This document shows positions 36,930 through 49,921 of a stretch of DNA of 64,000 nt, piece by piece (positions within the stretch are counted from its first letter, which is position 1; the number at the start of each line of letters is the position of its first letter). Made by a program: the position numbers and the translations under genes. Location: assembly GCF_963855985.1 (NCBI RefSeq), contig NC_087105.1, positions 6,388,501 to 6,452,500 on the forward strand, given 5' to 3'. Source of the stretch: Ostrinia nubilalis (Eukaryota; Arthropoda; Insecta; Lepidoptera; Crambidae). The notes beneath the pieces were generated by a model. It was given only the letters and a program-made list of their open reading frames with translations, ran no database searches and was not told the origin of the DNA.

Positions 36930-39900
36930 GAGATAGGTCAGGACCCAGGAAAAACATAAGATAGCTTTTATTGGTCCCAGTTTTTGAAAGGAAAACACGC
37001 GCGAGAGTTATTCTGTGATAGACCGAATTTAAGTCCACGCGGGCGAAGCCGTGGACAAAGCTAGTTTCTCATAAACCTGTATTTATTAAATCGCGTGTCA
37101 AAGTGTAGATTACGGTTCAATAGATGCACGAAATGATTCGAGCCAGTTTTAGTTTTAAATACTAAATCCATTGTCAAGCAATGCAACTCACAAATCAAAC
37201 CTAGGCAGCTTTTACCATATTACCCAGTGCTATGATGGTTGTTAATATTTCATACAGACCGCCCATTACACTGAGGTCATTTCAGGTAGGCTAAAAATCG
37301 TTAAGGCAAGTCCACGTAGAAAATTAGCTAACTTAGTTAAACTGCTGGAGAATGCGAAACAATCATAAAAAAAAATTGTTTTGATTTTTTTATCTTTTAT
37401 TAATGAATTAGGTGTTTGACAAACATTATGGGTCCTTAAAATATCACTGACACAAATATCAATGGATAATTGCTGCGTGGCATCATTTGTAGCGCGTAAA
37501 GTATTGTTATTTTAATTGTTGCTAATTAACAAGTCTACGAGCATCATCTTAACTCTTACAAATTTTATGTGGTAAACAGCTTATTTTTGTCAACAGACTA
37601 TTTAGGTTACTAATTATAAACGACTAATAAAAGTGCAAAACAACTTTGTTTATGAGCAGATACTTATTTATCTACTTAATTTTTTGTTTTTTTTTTACAG
37701 AATTTTATTTCTGCATTTTAGTTACCTATTCTGTGAATACTTATGTACCTGTGAAATTCAGAATTTTCTACTTCACATGAAATGTGTCCCATAACAGAGG
37801 ACGCATAAGATAGAGTTCTCAGTTACTTAATAAATTATAAAAAAACTGACGCTCTACATCTGGAACCTAATCGTCAGACAGTTAAACAATTAGACAATCA
37901 ATAGCCATGACCAGTATGATCGTGGTCTTTCAATATTCTTGTTATAGATATATCACCAATTCAAGATAAAATTTATGTAAAAGACAGAAAGAAATGCCCT
38001 TAAAATATCTCAAAATGAATCTTCTTAAAGATTTTCGTGTCAATACTCGTAGTAGGTAGTTATTGCAAATTATTTATGTACTAAATAAGATAATCAATTC
38101 TGTGAATGAAATACTTATTTTCTAAGTAAGTAACTCTGGTAAGTAGGTATAATGATAATGATGTTATGATCGTGAAAGTATCCGCATTTCTTTAAGTTAC
38201 AAAAGTCGAAACTGAAAGAATTAACTTGTGAGGAAATATTTTCATTACTTTATAAAGTTTCATCTTGCTATACTTGATTACGAGTATTTGGATTTTTTTT
38301 ACCTTAGAGAAAATAACGTATTGTAGCGCCATCTATCGAGTCTCTAGCTAGTATAACGCTGTTGCGTATAAAAGCAAAGGACAGAATAATGAATGCATGT
38401 GATTTCACCCTTCACCAACAGATGTCGCTAGTACCTACACATTTTGTTGATTTGTGACTCGCGAATAAGTAATGTTTGTGTGGTATTTTTGCAATTTAAT
38501 TTATGTACTTAGTTGTATTTCTTTAATTCTGCTATTTATTTATTGTATATTGTAAAAAATATGTATAGGCTTACGTCATATAAAATTTTGATCTTTTGTT
38601 AATTATGGGACAAACTAACTAGGTACCTACTCTACTTGAAATAATTCAGATATTTTAATACGTGCCAAACCGTATTATTTAGACAGCCTCTTTGTTTCAG
38701 TTACTCAACATGTCAAGGAATCCAGGTGACACCTGAAATTCAAAGTTGTTAAGAAAATATTTTGCGATCGGTAAATTGGCCGGCCATTGGCGGCGCGACG
38801 TGACGTAACTCCCCGTCCGGTCGTTAATGAGCACATTCATTCGCTAGTTCTTTTTGTTTTAATAGATTTTCTTTTATTTTTTTTTTATTTTTTTATTTTA
38901 TCCGCAACGAGGAAGCTCTTGGAAGCCAGGTGGACTAAGAACAAGCCCTACCACCAACCAAACCGAACAGAAAAATCTGCCCTCACTGGGAATCGCACCC
39001 GGGACCTCTGCGTCTGAGGCAGGTGGTCTTACCACTAGACCACAGAGGCGGTAAATATAAAGAGATAAATTATAAATAAAATAAAAAACTATGTTCATCA
39101 GAAAAAAATAGGATTCTAATGGTGAAAGAATTCAAATCGGTCCAGTAGAATTTGAGTTTATCCTCTTTAATAATATTAGTGTGATTAGGTACTTATTAGT
39201 TGTTTTTAGGCTATATTTATGAAACCTTCACTGAAAGTGATAAGGGTTCACCGAATATTGTAATCGTAACTTTGTCCTGTCTTCATGCATGACAAATGTG
39301 TCTAGTTTACTTGATTTATACACTAGTCCCTTCCGGTACGTCCTTGACGAATAGCAAGTAGGCAACCTACCCTTTGGACCTATGTCACTTTGTGCTAAAC
39401 TGTGCTAAAGTTGTTTAGATTAGTTTGGTTGATTTTATACATGTAGAGTCGAAATTGCCAAACAAAACAATATGGAAAGGAGACTCTAATTTCCAATCGA
39501 GTTTATTATTATATGTGGATAATGATGATTCGACAGTTATTTGTAAATCTTTCACATTCTTGAAGAGGTAAAAAATTTTCAAATCACTTGAAAGAAAAAC
39601 AAAAAATGTTAAAATAGAACCATGTGTTATAATGAGTTAAGAGAACAATAATAATCTGTTTTTGCATAAAGAAAACTAATGAGACTAACTTTTGCTTTAG
39701 TTTGCGTTATTTATGTAGGACTAGGTATAATATTGCTTCTATACTTTTCATAATTTAATATTACATAATCTTGTCAAATATCATAACATTGCTTGCACAC
39801 AGCCTTACTTATTTGGTAAGAAAAATAATTAATTCTATTTGCGTCAAATCTACAACAAAGCATGCAACTCTACTCTTCTGACGACAATACCTACCTATCT

Positions 39901-40186
39901 AACGGAAAAAAGAAAACTCTGTTAAAATTAAAACACCTGTTTTAATTATTTTAAAACTTTTATGTAGATAAACTTCTAACATTAGAATACCATTAAAAAT
40001 TATGACCTCCCATTATTGAAAATGGAAGGCTCTATTACTATTTGTTTGTGCGCCCAAAGTCCCGAAGGTCCATAATTCATTGTCATAAAAATCGACGCGC
40101 ATCCCACGCGTGCGCGGCGACCGGTGCGAAGTTGGCGCGGGCGGGCCGAGCGCCGGCGGAGCCGCCCGACCACGCCCGATCCGCTC
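36930..40186. other. Intergenic DNA between two divergent genes
   Basis: Separates the minus-strand REJ-like gene and the plus-strand NDRG-like gene. Apart from a SINE at 38870-39052 and a fragment of the common dispersed element near 37030, no gene is seen. Confidence 0.55.
38870..39052 (-). mobile_element. tRNA-headed SINE, second family
   Basis: Reading from 39052 leftwards: CTGTGGTCTAGTGGTAAGACC, GGGTGCGATTCCCAG, then CGGTTTGGTTGGTGGTAGGG, ending in an A-rich tail seen as T runs at 38870-38900. Confidence 0.75.
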
Positions 40187-40497
40187 TCAGTGGGACGCGC
40201 GTTCGCTCACTCTACACATTATTGACCATTTCCTGCGACATTCCCACAAAAACAATATTACCTGCCGATAGAACTGCCCCAAAACCTTTACAATAAGTGA
40301 CAATACAGTGATTAGTGACAAATACATAAATATTAAGTACTGTTATAACGTAGTTGTGTAATGGAAACGCTTCGAGTCTCGTTAGCAGCGGCTAATCGAG
40401 CTAATTAGCAAAATCCCTGTGTTCGAGTCGCGAGTTACATTCAGCCAAGCTGTTGGCGCGCGTAAACTAAATCGAAGTTTAAGTGTCAAAGAGTAAA
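40187..40497 (+). promoter_or_regulatory. Possible core promoter and 5' UTR of the NDRG-like gene
   Basis: A GC-rich patch at 40090-40200 stands out from AT-rich surroundings. TCAGTG at 40187-40192 matches the arthropod initiator, which would give a 5' UTR of about 310 nt. No TATA box is seen. Confidence 0.35.
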
Positions 40498-41475
40498 ATG
40501 CCATCTTCAGTGCAAGAGAATATTGCTCTGCTCAACATGATGTCGTCGGATAATCTGGAAGACGATCTAAAGAGTGTTCAGCTACATTATCCATCTGACA
40601 GACGATTGCAAGCCGACAGCGCATGCGTGGAGGAGAGGGTGAGGACTTCCCTGGGGGACATTGTGGTAGCGGTCAGAGGCGATCGCAACAAGCGAGCCAT
40701 AATTACTTACCACGACCTTGGTGTCAACTATGCTGCCAACTTTCAGGCTTTCTTCAACTTTACTGATATGAGACCTATTTTGGAGCAATTTTGCATTTAC
40801 CATATTAATGCACCGGGTCAGGAGGAAGGAGCCCATTACTTACCCGAAGATTACACATACCCAAGCATGGACGCTTTGGCCTCCCAAATAGATTTTGTTC
40901 TGGGTCATTTTGGTATACGATCATTCATAGGCTTCGGGGTGGGTGCAGGTGCAAATATTTTGGCGCGATATGCGATTGCTAATCCACAAAAGGTGGATGC
41001 TTTGGTTTTGATCAACTGCACCTCTACCCAAGCTGGCTGGACTGAATGGCTCTACCAAAAGATAAATACAAGACAACTCCGTTCGAGCGGAATGACTCAA
41101 GGAGCGTTGGATTATTTGATGTGGCATCACTTCGGTCGCAGCACCGAGGACCGTAACCATGACCTTGCTCACATGTTCAAACAATATTTCTCTCACGTGA
41201 ACGCGATCAATTTGTCAATGTTCATAGAGTCCTATTTGCGGCGCACCGACTTAGCAATAGCTAGAGAGAGTAACACTATAAAGGTGCCAGTTTTGAATGT
41301 CACCGGCGCTCTATCACCTCATGTTGATGATACCGTAACCTTTAACGGGAGGCTGGACCCTGCCAAGACTTCGTGGCTGAGCATCTCCGACTGCGGCATG
41401 GTTCTTGAGGAGGAACCGGCGAAAATGGCTGAAGCCTTCAAACTATTTTTGCAAGGCGAGGGATACTGCAGGTAG
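40498..41475 (+). CDS. NDRG-family protein, single exon (MESK2-like)
   Basis: 325 residues from ATG 40498 (context aaaATGc); an in-frame GTG 15 nt earlier is ignored because eukaryotes rarely start there. It has the alpha/beta-hydrolase fold of N-myc downstream-regulated proteins. YHDLG is at 71-75, APGQEEGA at 105-112 and YPSMD at 121-125. The nucleophile elbow GFGVGAG (145-151) has Gly in place of the catalytic Ser, as in known NDRGs, so it is probably not an active hydrolase. The end (DPAKTSW...AEAFKLFLQGEGY) also matches the family. Known: NDRGs act in stress, differentiation and Ras/Wnt-linked signalling. Insect NDRG genes are normally intron-rich and this copy has none, so it is either a retrogene or a recently derived paralog. 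The frame is intact, with a poly(A) signal at 41623. Confidence 0.93.
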   Translation: MPSSVQENIALLNMMSSDNLEDDLKSVQLHYPSDRRLQADSACVEERVRTSLGDIVVAVRGDRNKRAIITYHDLGVNYAANFQAFFNFTDMRPILEQFCIYHINAPGQEEGAHYLPEDYTYPSMDALASQIDFVLGHFGIRSFIGFGVGAGANILARYAIANPQKVDALVLINCTSTQAGWTEWLYQKINTRQLRSSGMTQGALDYLMWHHFGRSTEDRNHDLAHMFKQYFSHVNAINLSMFIESYLRRTDLAIARESNTIKVPVLNVTGALSPHVDDTVTFNGRLDPAKTSWLSISDCGMVLEEEPAKMAEAFKLFLQGEGYCR

Positions 41476-41622
41476 TCATGCTGCCCCCATGTAAAGAGAA
41501 TGCAGCGCTGAAACAATAGAATGCACTTGATGCTTACACGCGAGCTTTAACGACACTGTTGTAGTCACATGATGATGTAGAGACGAAGTTGTTGTTGTTC
41601 TTTGTTTCTAGATATTTATCTG

Positions 41623-41628
41623 AATAAA
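41623..41628 (+). terminator. Poly(A) signal of the NDRG-like gene
   Basis: AATAAA lies 148 bp after the stop codon, in TGAATAAAATTTAATTTTAT. Confidence 0.65.
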
Positions 41629-41639
41629 ATTTAATTTTA

Positions 41640-43970
41640 TGGCTTACGATTGTTAGTTATTTATCCCTGAGCATATAAATATAATGGACTCAGCCTGATA
41701 CATTCAAAGGCCGCATAGCCGTCGCGCGGTTGTAGTTTGCTTACTTTACTAGAATACAACAAAGAATCTGTAGTGCCAGGCTCGAATTCCTCCGAAATCC
41801 AATGCTGGATTTACGTAATATATCTGTACATATTATTTACTCTTATATCTGTTACCAAATCGCCATAATATTACAAACTCAGTTTAATTAATAATATTGT
41901 TAAAACAATTTGTTCTTATTACCACACATTAACTGTGTATGGAAACCACTGCCCAAACCTAAATATTTGCTCACCCACACATTCTACAGCGGAGTTTTGA
42001 GAAACAATGAGTGAGGGTTGATTTCCATATTCCATTAAACCAAATTTAAAGCTGCAATAATCCAAATTGAATTTTGAGAGCGTAAAATTATGAGCCGCTT
42101 CCAATTAGAACGAGTTAAAGGGCTCTTAAAATTATTTTGCCGATGTTGAACCAATATATGGAAACTTAGTAACTACTTGATACAGTGGAAAATAAATAGT
42201 GACCTAATTGTTATACAGAGCCCATCACACTATAAAATGTTGTGGGAAAATCGCATCTATATGAACTACATAAAAGATGCCTTGTGTTTTAGCTTTGCCT
42301 TATCCATACAATGGATTGGACCCATTGATGAAGTTAGTTGGGAATGTTCTAGATGTTTTTTCAATAAAGCTCTGCAAAATAGAACTCGCAAAGCAGTTAT
42401 TGCAAATTCAAAACTGCTTGCCAACTCAAGTACTGATTAAAATTTAATTTTGTGCGCGTGTGAGAACGTAAATTATGTAGTCGGATTTTTGAGCTCAGCA
42501 TTGTTTGTAAAGAAGCATAACTATTTTAGTGCTCAAGCATGTAACTAACATGCATGAGTAACGCGTAATGTAATCTATCTTATTATGTAATGCGAATCCT
42601 GCATGTGGACAGTACTACGAGCATCTAAAGTGCGCCCATACTAAGTATACATACATTACGTTACACGTTCCAAAACATGACTTTACTAACCCACAAATAC
42701 ATTATGAATACAAACTCATAAGCCACGTTAGATAATCAAATAGATCGATGGGTAACTAAGTTCAGGCTATTGACTCATAGTATTAGCAAACTATTGATTT
42801 ATCGTAAGTTAGGTTGTTAAGCAAATTAACATACTGGTTAGCTTTTTGTTTATTTGTGGAGTTTACTCTATAGAGTTACGATGCATACAATTTTACACTA
42901 ATGGTTCAGTGGTTGTAGAGTTTGACTCAGGAGAGTCAAATATCAGGAGATCCGGGATTCGAATCCCTGGTTTTCCAGGCGGAAAACCGTAGTGTAATTG
43001 TTACCAAACAAACAAACTAATGAAATATGTAACATGGCAGACAATCTATTGTCTGAAATGAATATCATTCGACGCTTTTTAGGGTACGATGTTATGTCAC
43101 ACCACACGTAAAATATAAATATTTCTAAGAAGCTTCTAAAACTACATTTGAGACGTTTAGGAAAATTTTACCATGAAATTTTAATTCCTGTAACAATACA
43201 TAAATAATGCTGATTCATTGTAGGTATAGGTATGTTCATATTAAAAGTTTTCTTTGATAATAAGGAAAAGTGAAGATTCGTAGAGAGTACCTCGAGCCAT
43301 ATAAATATGCAAATTACCGGAACCCTTTTATTTAACCCTGAGTAATCATGCCAGCTCTTGTTTGACCGCAATCCGTTGTTTGCCGTTACGCAACGCATAA
43401 TCAATAAAGAATAAATATTCACCATCCCTGGAACAATGAAAAAGCGCCGATACCGAAAACAAAGAGGGAATTTACAAAAATAAAAAACATTCGAAGCTAT
43501 AATTAATTTTCGATTCGCGCTGAAACTCCCGATACGCGTTTTTGTTGGGCAACGTTTTTTCTGGACAAACGTGCATGCGCTGCGCCCGGGGTGGCTAGTT
43601 AAATGGACTCGTGTATAAGAGTGGGGATTACCCCCCACCCCACCTCCTCGCTGACCACTGGATGAACGGATCATGAAATATTTCATCGGAAAAGTAAAAC
43701 AAAACATTCAGAGATTGCGCACTATCCGCGCCAACTTCATTTGAACCTTTCTACGGCTTATTGTTTCCAGTGAAATGGATTAGGTATTTGAATTGGATTT
43801 GCGTTTATTTAGACTCAAAGAAAATTGCCTAATATTATTCAGGATGAAAACGTATTCCTAGTAACGCATATACACATATGGTGTCCTTGAAGAGAAGATA
43901 ATAATTTGCCTAAAAAAAATTCTACCGTAGAAAAACAAGTTCAGGATTATGTATGTTACTTTATTATTTT
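41640..43970. other. Intergenic DNA without a supported gene
   Basis: Holds a tRNA-like SINE head and a 179-codon minus-strand open frame (43707-43168) with no recognisable domain. I consider the frame accidental. Confidence 0.5.
42901..42985 (+). mobile_element. tRNA-like SINE head
   Basis: GGTTCAGTGGTTGTAGAG and GGGATTCGAATCCCTGG spaced as in a tRNA promoter; no clear tail. Confidence 0.55.
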
Positions 43971-44212
43971 TGGTGCAGTCCTGTTGTCCCCCCTGCTTGG
44001 CCCCCCTAGGGGAGCCAACAGGATTTCGAAATCCTGTTGTCCCCCCTGGCTAGGGGAGACAACAGGACTAGATTTTTAATCAATGATTTGAGGACTGTTG
44101 TCCCCCCTGGCTAAAATTATTTAAAAGCCATAAAATTTTATAACATTTAAGAAGGACTGGAGTACCTGAATGAATGCCAAATTGCCAAACTGAATACCTA
44201 AACGTATGTCAA
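43971..44212. repeat. Left arm of split TIR element
   Basis: Matches 55266-55506 inverted, with small indels; the last shared bases are AATACCTAAACGT. Confidence 0.85.
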
Positions 44213-44902
44213 ATAATAATTAACATTTGGATAACGAAAAAAATATAAGTTCTTGGTACCGGTACTATTTCAGACTATTTCAAAATCTGCTTTAGGTACT
44301 TGCTTTTGACAGAATCGTTATGAATTATCCCTACTAAATAATATTATAAATGCGAAAATAACTTTATTTTTTTTTATAAATAAATATAAACATATAGCGG
44401 ACAAAGCCGTAGGCAAAAGCTAAGTACCTCTATTATGCTATTCTCATGTATAAAAAATATTATCTAAGTACTGTAAAGTTTATCAAGTGTAAGTAAAAAT
44501 CCGTTTAGTAGTTTTTACGTGAAAGAGTATCAAACATCCATACTCACAAAGTTCCGCATTTACTTACAACATTAGAAGGTAGGATGCTAAAACTGGATAA
44601 TTTTAAATCTATACTTAATATTATAAAGCTGAAGAGTTTGTTTGTTTACTTAAACGCGCTAATCTCAGGAACTATCGGTACGATTTGAAAAATTCTTTCA
44701 GTGTTAGATAGCCCATTTATTGAGGAAGGCTATAGGCTATATACTATCACGCTACGAGTAATATGTGCAGAGCAAAAATGAAAAATGTTGCGAAAACGGG
44801 TTTTCATGCATACGAAGTCGCGGGCATAGCTAGTTAAATAATATTTAAGAATCAAACGAACTTACCTGTGATGTTTGATATCTAATTATACGAGTGTCTT
44901 GA

Positions 44903-45067
44903 CCGAAGATGATTATGTTTTACATGCAGCAGTACCTGGGATGATGCCGTCCTTATCACACTTTTAGAGAATATTTATTTAAAAATATATTTAAATATAA
45001 TAAAGTACGTGTTTTGACTCCTCAGCACCGTAGTACATTCCGCGGTCCGCCATATTTCTTGTCATTA
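44903..45067. repeat. Element A left inverted terminal repeat
   Basis: 165 bp starting CCGAAGATGATTATG and containing the marker AGTACATTCCGCGGTCCGCC; inverted partner at 49757-49921. Confidence 0.9.
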
Positions 45068-45127
45068 TTTTAGAGCAAATTTTTTCGATCGGTTAAGGGT
45101 AATTATTCTCGGGTGAGGTGGGACTGT

Positions 45128-45242
45128 AATCATCTTCGGTCAAGACACTCGTATAATTAGATATCAAACATCACAGGTAAGTTCGTTTGATTCTTAATTA
45201 TACTTCGTATCTCTCCCGAAGATGATTATGTTTTACATGCAG
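45128..45242. repeat. Element A internal complementary region
   Basis: Reverse complement of the left end (from 44846) joined directly to the reverse complement of the right end (to 49940), through ...GATTCTTAATTATACTTCG. It still matches both ends well although the coding parts have decayed. Confidence 0.88.
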
Positions 45243-46510
45243 ATGTTTAGAGCATCGAAAAAATTACAACCGTAGAAACTATTAACTTGTTCAAGGTATT
45301 TTAGTAAATAAACAAAACATTGTTTACTTTCGTAATAATTAATGATGGTTTTGAAACGAACAGTTAACAAAATCACAATCACACAAAAAGTTAAATTAAG
45401 TAAGTTTCTAGTCTAATATTTAAGAAATGCCTACTTGACAAGGTTCGGTCCACCAGCTTGCAAGCCTTACGAATGACTTACAAATTTTAAATTATTATTA
45501 ATAAATTAACGCCAGCCCGGTGGACGCAGACGTAGCCCGTATGGCGGGTATTATGAGCGCTATAAAAATCGATATTATCAAATTTGAAGTTCCACTGAGT
45601 TACCACTTTTTAAGTGGTTTTTGGTAACTGACAAAAATATTATCATCTGTGCGTATACCAATAGTCCTGTCAATGTAAGATTTAAGTGTTGAGGCTGGGC
45701 ATAGTACAAGGTTGTCCATAATGTACGGTAATATATAGGTACAATAATAAATGGTTGATAAAATTAATCGAGTCCGGTTTTAATGTTTTCATCAATTTCA
45801 TCTACCTACTTTAATTTATATTTAGTCTGGACACAATAAAATATTATTAGTAATATTATTAGATAAACTCGGAGTATTCATTATCTGTGCAGAAACCAGA
45901 ACTAGAAGAAGTATACACTTAACTGTAAATTTTTTCAGGGAAATGATAATTTAATACCAAGTAGTGTCATATTTAGGCGGTCTGAGGCGAAACACGCTTT
46001 TGAGAAAACGTTTATTACAGTCATTAGTAGTAATATCCTGATATAACAGTATAGATAAAGTCAAACGGTAACCATTGAGAGTACTGTACTGTGACTAACA
46101 CGAATAATTTAATTTGTCCGTTGAGTATTCCAATAAATGAGCTGAATTGGAATTACAACCATGATTTTAGACCTGAAGTATATGTATAATATTAGTATGT
46201 ACTATGTGAGAAAGATGTCATTAACATATCCAGAGAATTAGTAGGTGCGCCTCGCCTCAACTGCGATTGCCTGATAAGTTGCCGACCATCAGGGTTAAAT
46301 CCGCATGGAGAGGATGATCAACTCTGAAGGGTGAACACAACAGATTTTTGTTAGGTTCGAAACGTATGACTTTTGAAACGAGGAGCTTTGACCACAATAG
46401 GTACCACGGTAGTAGGTCAGAATGGTACTACTACTATGCCCTTAGCGCCATCCTTTTTTTTTTTTTTTTTTTGTATAAAACTTTAGAAAGTTACATTAAA
46501 TGTGAAAGTA

Positions 46511-47582
46511 TCAATAACTTCGGAAATAGGGTCTAACTCCCAAGATGCATTCGTAGAACATTGGTGATTTTGAATAGTAAATGTACTTGCAAATAAGACG
46601 TATTCTGGAATACCAAAAGGTAATGTAATTTCTGTAAATGCGTAGTCTGCTAAATTCATAGTACGTGTCTATATTTGATTGACGAGATTCGAAATCTGTG
46701 ACCGCGTTTTCACACCCAACCACACCAATTCCATAACTCTCGAACAGTATTATTTAAAGTGTGCTGTATACTACCCCTTTTTTTATTAGGCAATAACCGT
46801 TGTATTGTCTATTCTTAATAAGTAGGTGAGATGCAAATGTTTCAAGATCATAGAGTGCAGCGAGCAATTCCAGGGTATTTAAATGTAAAAGTAACTGTAA
46901 CTGGGACCAATTTCCGATGGCTGTTACACGATGCGCGATTGCGGTTGAGGTTGACCAGTGGTTGAGGCATCGAAACAAATCATTTGATTGCAGGGTAGGT
47001 ACATGATGTGCTGTGTCAATGTAATCTCTCCAGTCTCCACTATGCTAAATTATGTTTTAAATACTTGGCAGATGTTTATTGTAGTTATTTGAGTAATTGA
47101 GTGCCAAGATGTTTTTCCCGGTAACTTCGTGTACATCCAGCCGTAATTTTAACGGCGGGGCAATCTGAGGTCAATAACCCCAAGAATGAAGCAAATTACT
47201 GGAATGATATTTTTCGTAGTTTTTAACATTACTAGTGTCTTGCACTTTTGTTAAGTTAAATTAATTTCTAAAGTATGTAAATTTTAGAAATGTAGGTAAC
47301 ATTATTATTTTGATTAGATAAAAAATCTTTTGTCCTCCTACCCTAGTTGCTCTTATAAATTTCCCGTTGTTTGAATATTATTCCAGCATTCTGACCGTTC
47401 CAATACATAAAAATTAGTACAGGTATTGGTACAGATAGATGGCCGAGTGATTGCAAAAAGTGTAAAACTGCTTTTAATAATTTTGTAAAGACAAAAGGCA
47501 CCATGCGGATGTAAGACAAAAACGATCGATCACGAAGAAATTCAAACAACTGAATATTAAAGTGCTTGGAGTTCCATGACAA
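46511..47582 (-). pseudogene. Broken DIRS pol remnants of element A
   Basis: Three minus-strand fragments match element B pol in order. 47582-47343 has an RT-like stretch (FVFTKLLKAVLHFLQSLGH against B's VFTKLMKPVIYLLRSLGY) but no YLDD. 46978-46754 has an RNase H-like stretch (LNTLELLAALYDLETFA against INFLEILAAYFGLLVFA). 46723-46511 starts ENAVTDFESRQSNIDT, matching DNEVADVESRRSHPDT at the RNase H end of B. Frameshifts and stops separate them, so no working polymerase is encoded. Confidence 0.78.
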
Positions 47583-48909
47583 ACGAAGCCAAATTCATCC
47601 ATTTTCAGCAATTGGTAATAAAAGATAGGAGTCTTTCAAATCTAAGGTTTTCACATACTAAAATGTATTGTTATATAATTAATTATGTAAAGTCAGTGGT
47701 AGTATTGCATTTTAAAATAGTTCATATTAATGAATTTATTTAATTCCTTTAAATTTAGAATAAATCTATGTCTACAATTTGGCTTTTGTACAGTTGTCGA
47801 ATATACCTACTACTCCCCTCAGGTGTAGTATGTGACCTACATTGGGGTACTCCAACTTGGCATGGTTAAGTTTAAAATGGAATTTCATAACCCTGATCCA
47901 GGACAAAATAGTAGTATCATTTAATTTTGTTATGTTAGGTAAGCCATTTATTTTAGTAGTATTTAAGTCTACCAGTTACTAGCACCTTGGTGCCTATCTG
48001 CTGAATAAAATTATCATCTCCGATTCGGTTGATGATAGTTGGGTCTCGGGTTAACCGGAGACGGCCCCGCGGCGCAGGCGGCGGCGGCGGAGCCGGCGGC
48101 TGCTGGGCTGGCCGGGGTTCACTCACTGCTCAGCGGCTGCCGCTCACAATGCCCCCTTTGCGTTTAAAGTCTGATGAGTTGTAGACGTGCTGGGCTGGTA
48201 TTACTGAATTATATTAGTCATAGATGATTTCGAGTGGTCTGATAAATCTGAACCAAACAAGAGATTCGTTTTGATAAATCTTTTATGATATCTCTTTTTT
48301 TGCTTGCTAATGGAATTTGTGATAGCGTATCTTCTTGACAGTGATTCTCTAATGAGTGTCACAAAGTAACCGCCAGCATCGCTCAAGGTTTTCATAATTC
48401 CTTACGGAATATTATTCCATTTGTGACATAGCTAGGTCATCAAATCATATTGAAGGCTCGGTGAAATCAGTTGCAATAAGGATGCGTACAGCAAACAGAA
48501 GCAGAATCAGATGTTCAGTTGTATTGCTGCCTTTGTTGAAGTAATTATTATGCGCAATTTTTAGCAAGTAAATAATGTTTCATCAAGTCTTTTTTATTTG
48601 TAGGTAGGTAATCCATTAATCAATATTTTCCAACCTGTTGCTAGATCCTTGTGATCCTTGTCTTTGACAGGCTTTGTCTTGAAAAATACCCGGTATTTTC
48701 GTCTGATGTAGGTAATTATTGTATGCTATTTTAGTAATACTTCACAATAAAGATTTTTGTATTTGATAGGGTAACAAATTATAAATACCCCATGTATATT
48801 GTATATTATTATATTTATAATTATGTTATACTATTTTACGACGTGTTGATACGTCCACCCACGTCATATGATACGTTAGGAAAATAATCAAAGCAAAATG
48901 CAATCAGTT

Positions 48910-49380
48910 TAAAAATGTCTTATCCACACACGATATATGCCGGGATAATTAATACGCTCAAAGGCAATAAAGCATCCACACACGATATACGTCGGGATGT
49001 TTATGTATTTTGTAAAACACGATTTTTGTACGTGTAGTTTAGTATCCACACACGATATACGCCGGGATAAGCAATAAATCATCCACACACGATTTACGTC
49101 GGGATGTTTATGTATTTTGTATAACACGATTTTTGTACGTGTAGTTTAGTATCCACACACGATATACGCCGGGATAAGCAATAAAGCATCCACACACGAT
49201 TTACGTCGGGATGTTTATGTATTTTGTATAACACGATTTTTGTACGTGTAGTTTAGTATCCACAGACGATATACGCCGGGATAAGCAATAAATCATCCAC
49301 ACACGATTTACGTCGGGATGTTTATGTATTTTGTATAACACGATTTTTGTACGTGTAGTTTAGTATCCACACACGATTAA
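48910..49380. repeat. ~107-bp minisatellite in the 5' part of element A
   Basis: Units begin at 49043, 49151, 49258 and 49364 (partial), with a more diverged unit from about 48922. Each carries two copies of a core ATCCACACACGAT(A)TACG(C/T)CGGGAT, then an AT-rich spacer with TTTTGTACGTGTAGTTTAGT. Element B has no counterpart. There are no spacer-like unique segments, so this is not a CRISPR. Confidence 0.88.
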
Positions 49381-49756
49381 GTCGGGACACAAAGTATTAC
49401 CACGGAGGGTAGTTGAAAATATTCATTTTTAATACAAAAAATAGAAATTATTCACATTATTTCATAACAATTTCAAAATACACGATTCACAACTTACCAG
49501 AATGTTTTAAATATGTATGTATGTATGTCTGCAAATCTGCAGTGACTGCACGATGGAGACAACGATGTTTTTTCTGGTTCATCATCATCAGATAAAACTA
49601 TAATTTGTCGTTGTCTATGTACATACGAGGTTTCTTAACAAACTTTTCACTATATCACTATTATCACCATTACTTGATCGTTTCCTTTTACCCATTTTTA
49701 CGCTAAGTTATTTTTATTGAAAAAGTACGTGTGAGTCAGACGAACACCAACACAAG

Positions 49757-49921
49757 TAATGACAAGAAATATGGCGGACCGCGGAATGTACTACGGTGCT
49801 GAGGAGTCAAAACACGTACTTTATTATATTTAAATATATTTTTAAATAAATATTCTCTAAAAGTGTGATAAGGACGGCATCATCCCAGGTACTGCTGCAT
49901 GTAAAACATAATCATCTTCGG
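49757..49921. repeat. Element A right inverted terminal repeat
   Basis: Inverted partner of 44903-45067, ending 19 bp before the junction with element B. Confidence 0.9.

Noticed and set aside
40042..40296. 84-codon plus-strand frame upstream of the NDRG-like gene
   Set aside because: Falls in the GC-rich promoter patch; the Arg/Ala composition is what GC-rich DNA gives by chance.
40483..40497. GTG start adding five residues to the NDRG-like protein
   Set aside because: A GTG start is unlikely in an animal gene, and ATG 40498 has a good context.
43168..43707. 179-codon open frame on the minus strand
   Set aside because: No domain, no repeat relation, mixed composition and no flanking gene signals. 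Likely a chance frame in a slightly GC-richer stretch.
46348..46536. Plus-strand 62-codon frame in element A
   Set aside because: Lies opposite the decayed pol remnant and crosses a long T run; no protein relation seen.
48910..49380. CRISPR-like array
   Set aside because: Whole ~107-bp units repeat, including the parts between the cores, so there are no unique spacers, and the genome is eukaryotic.
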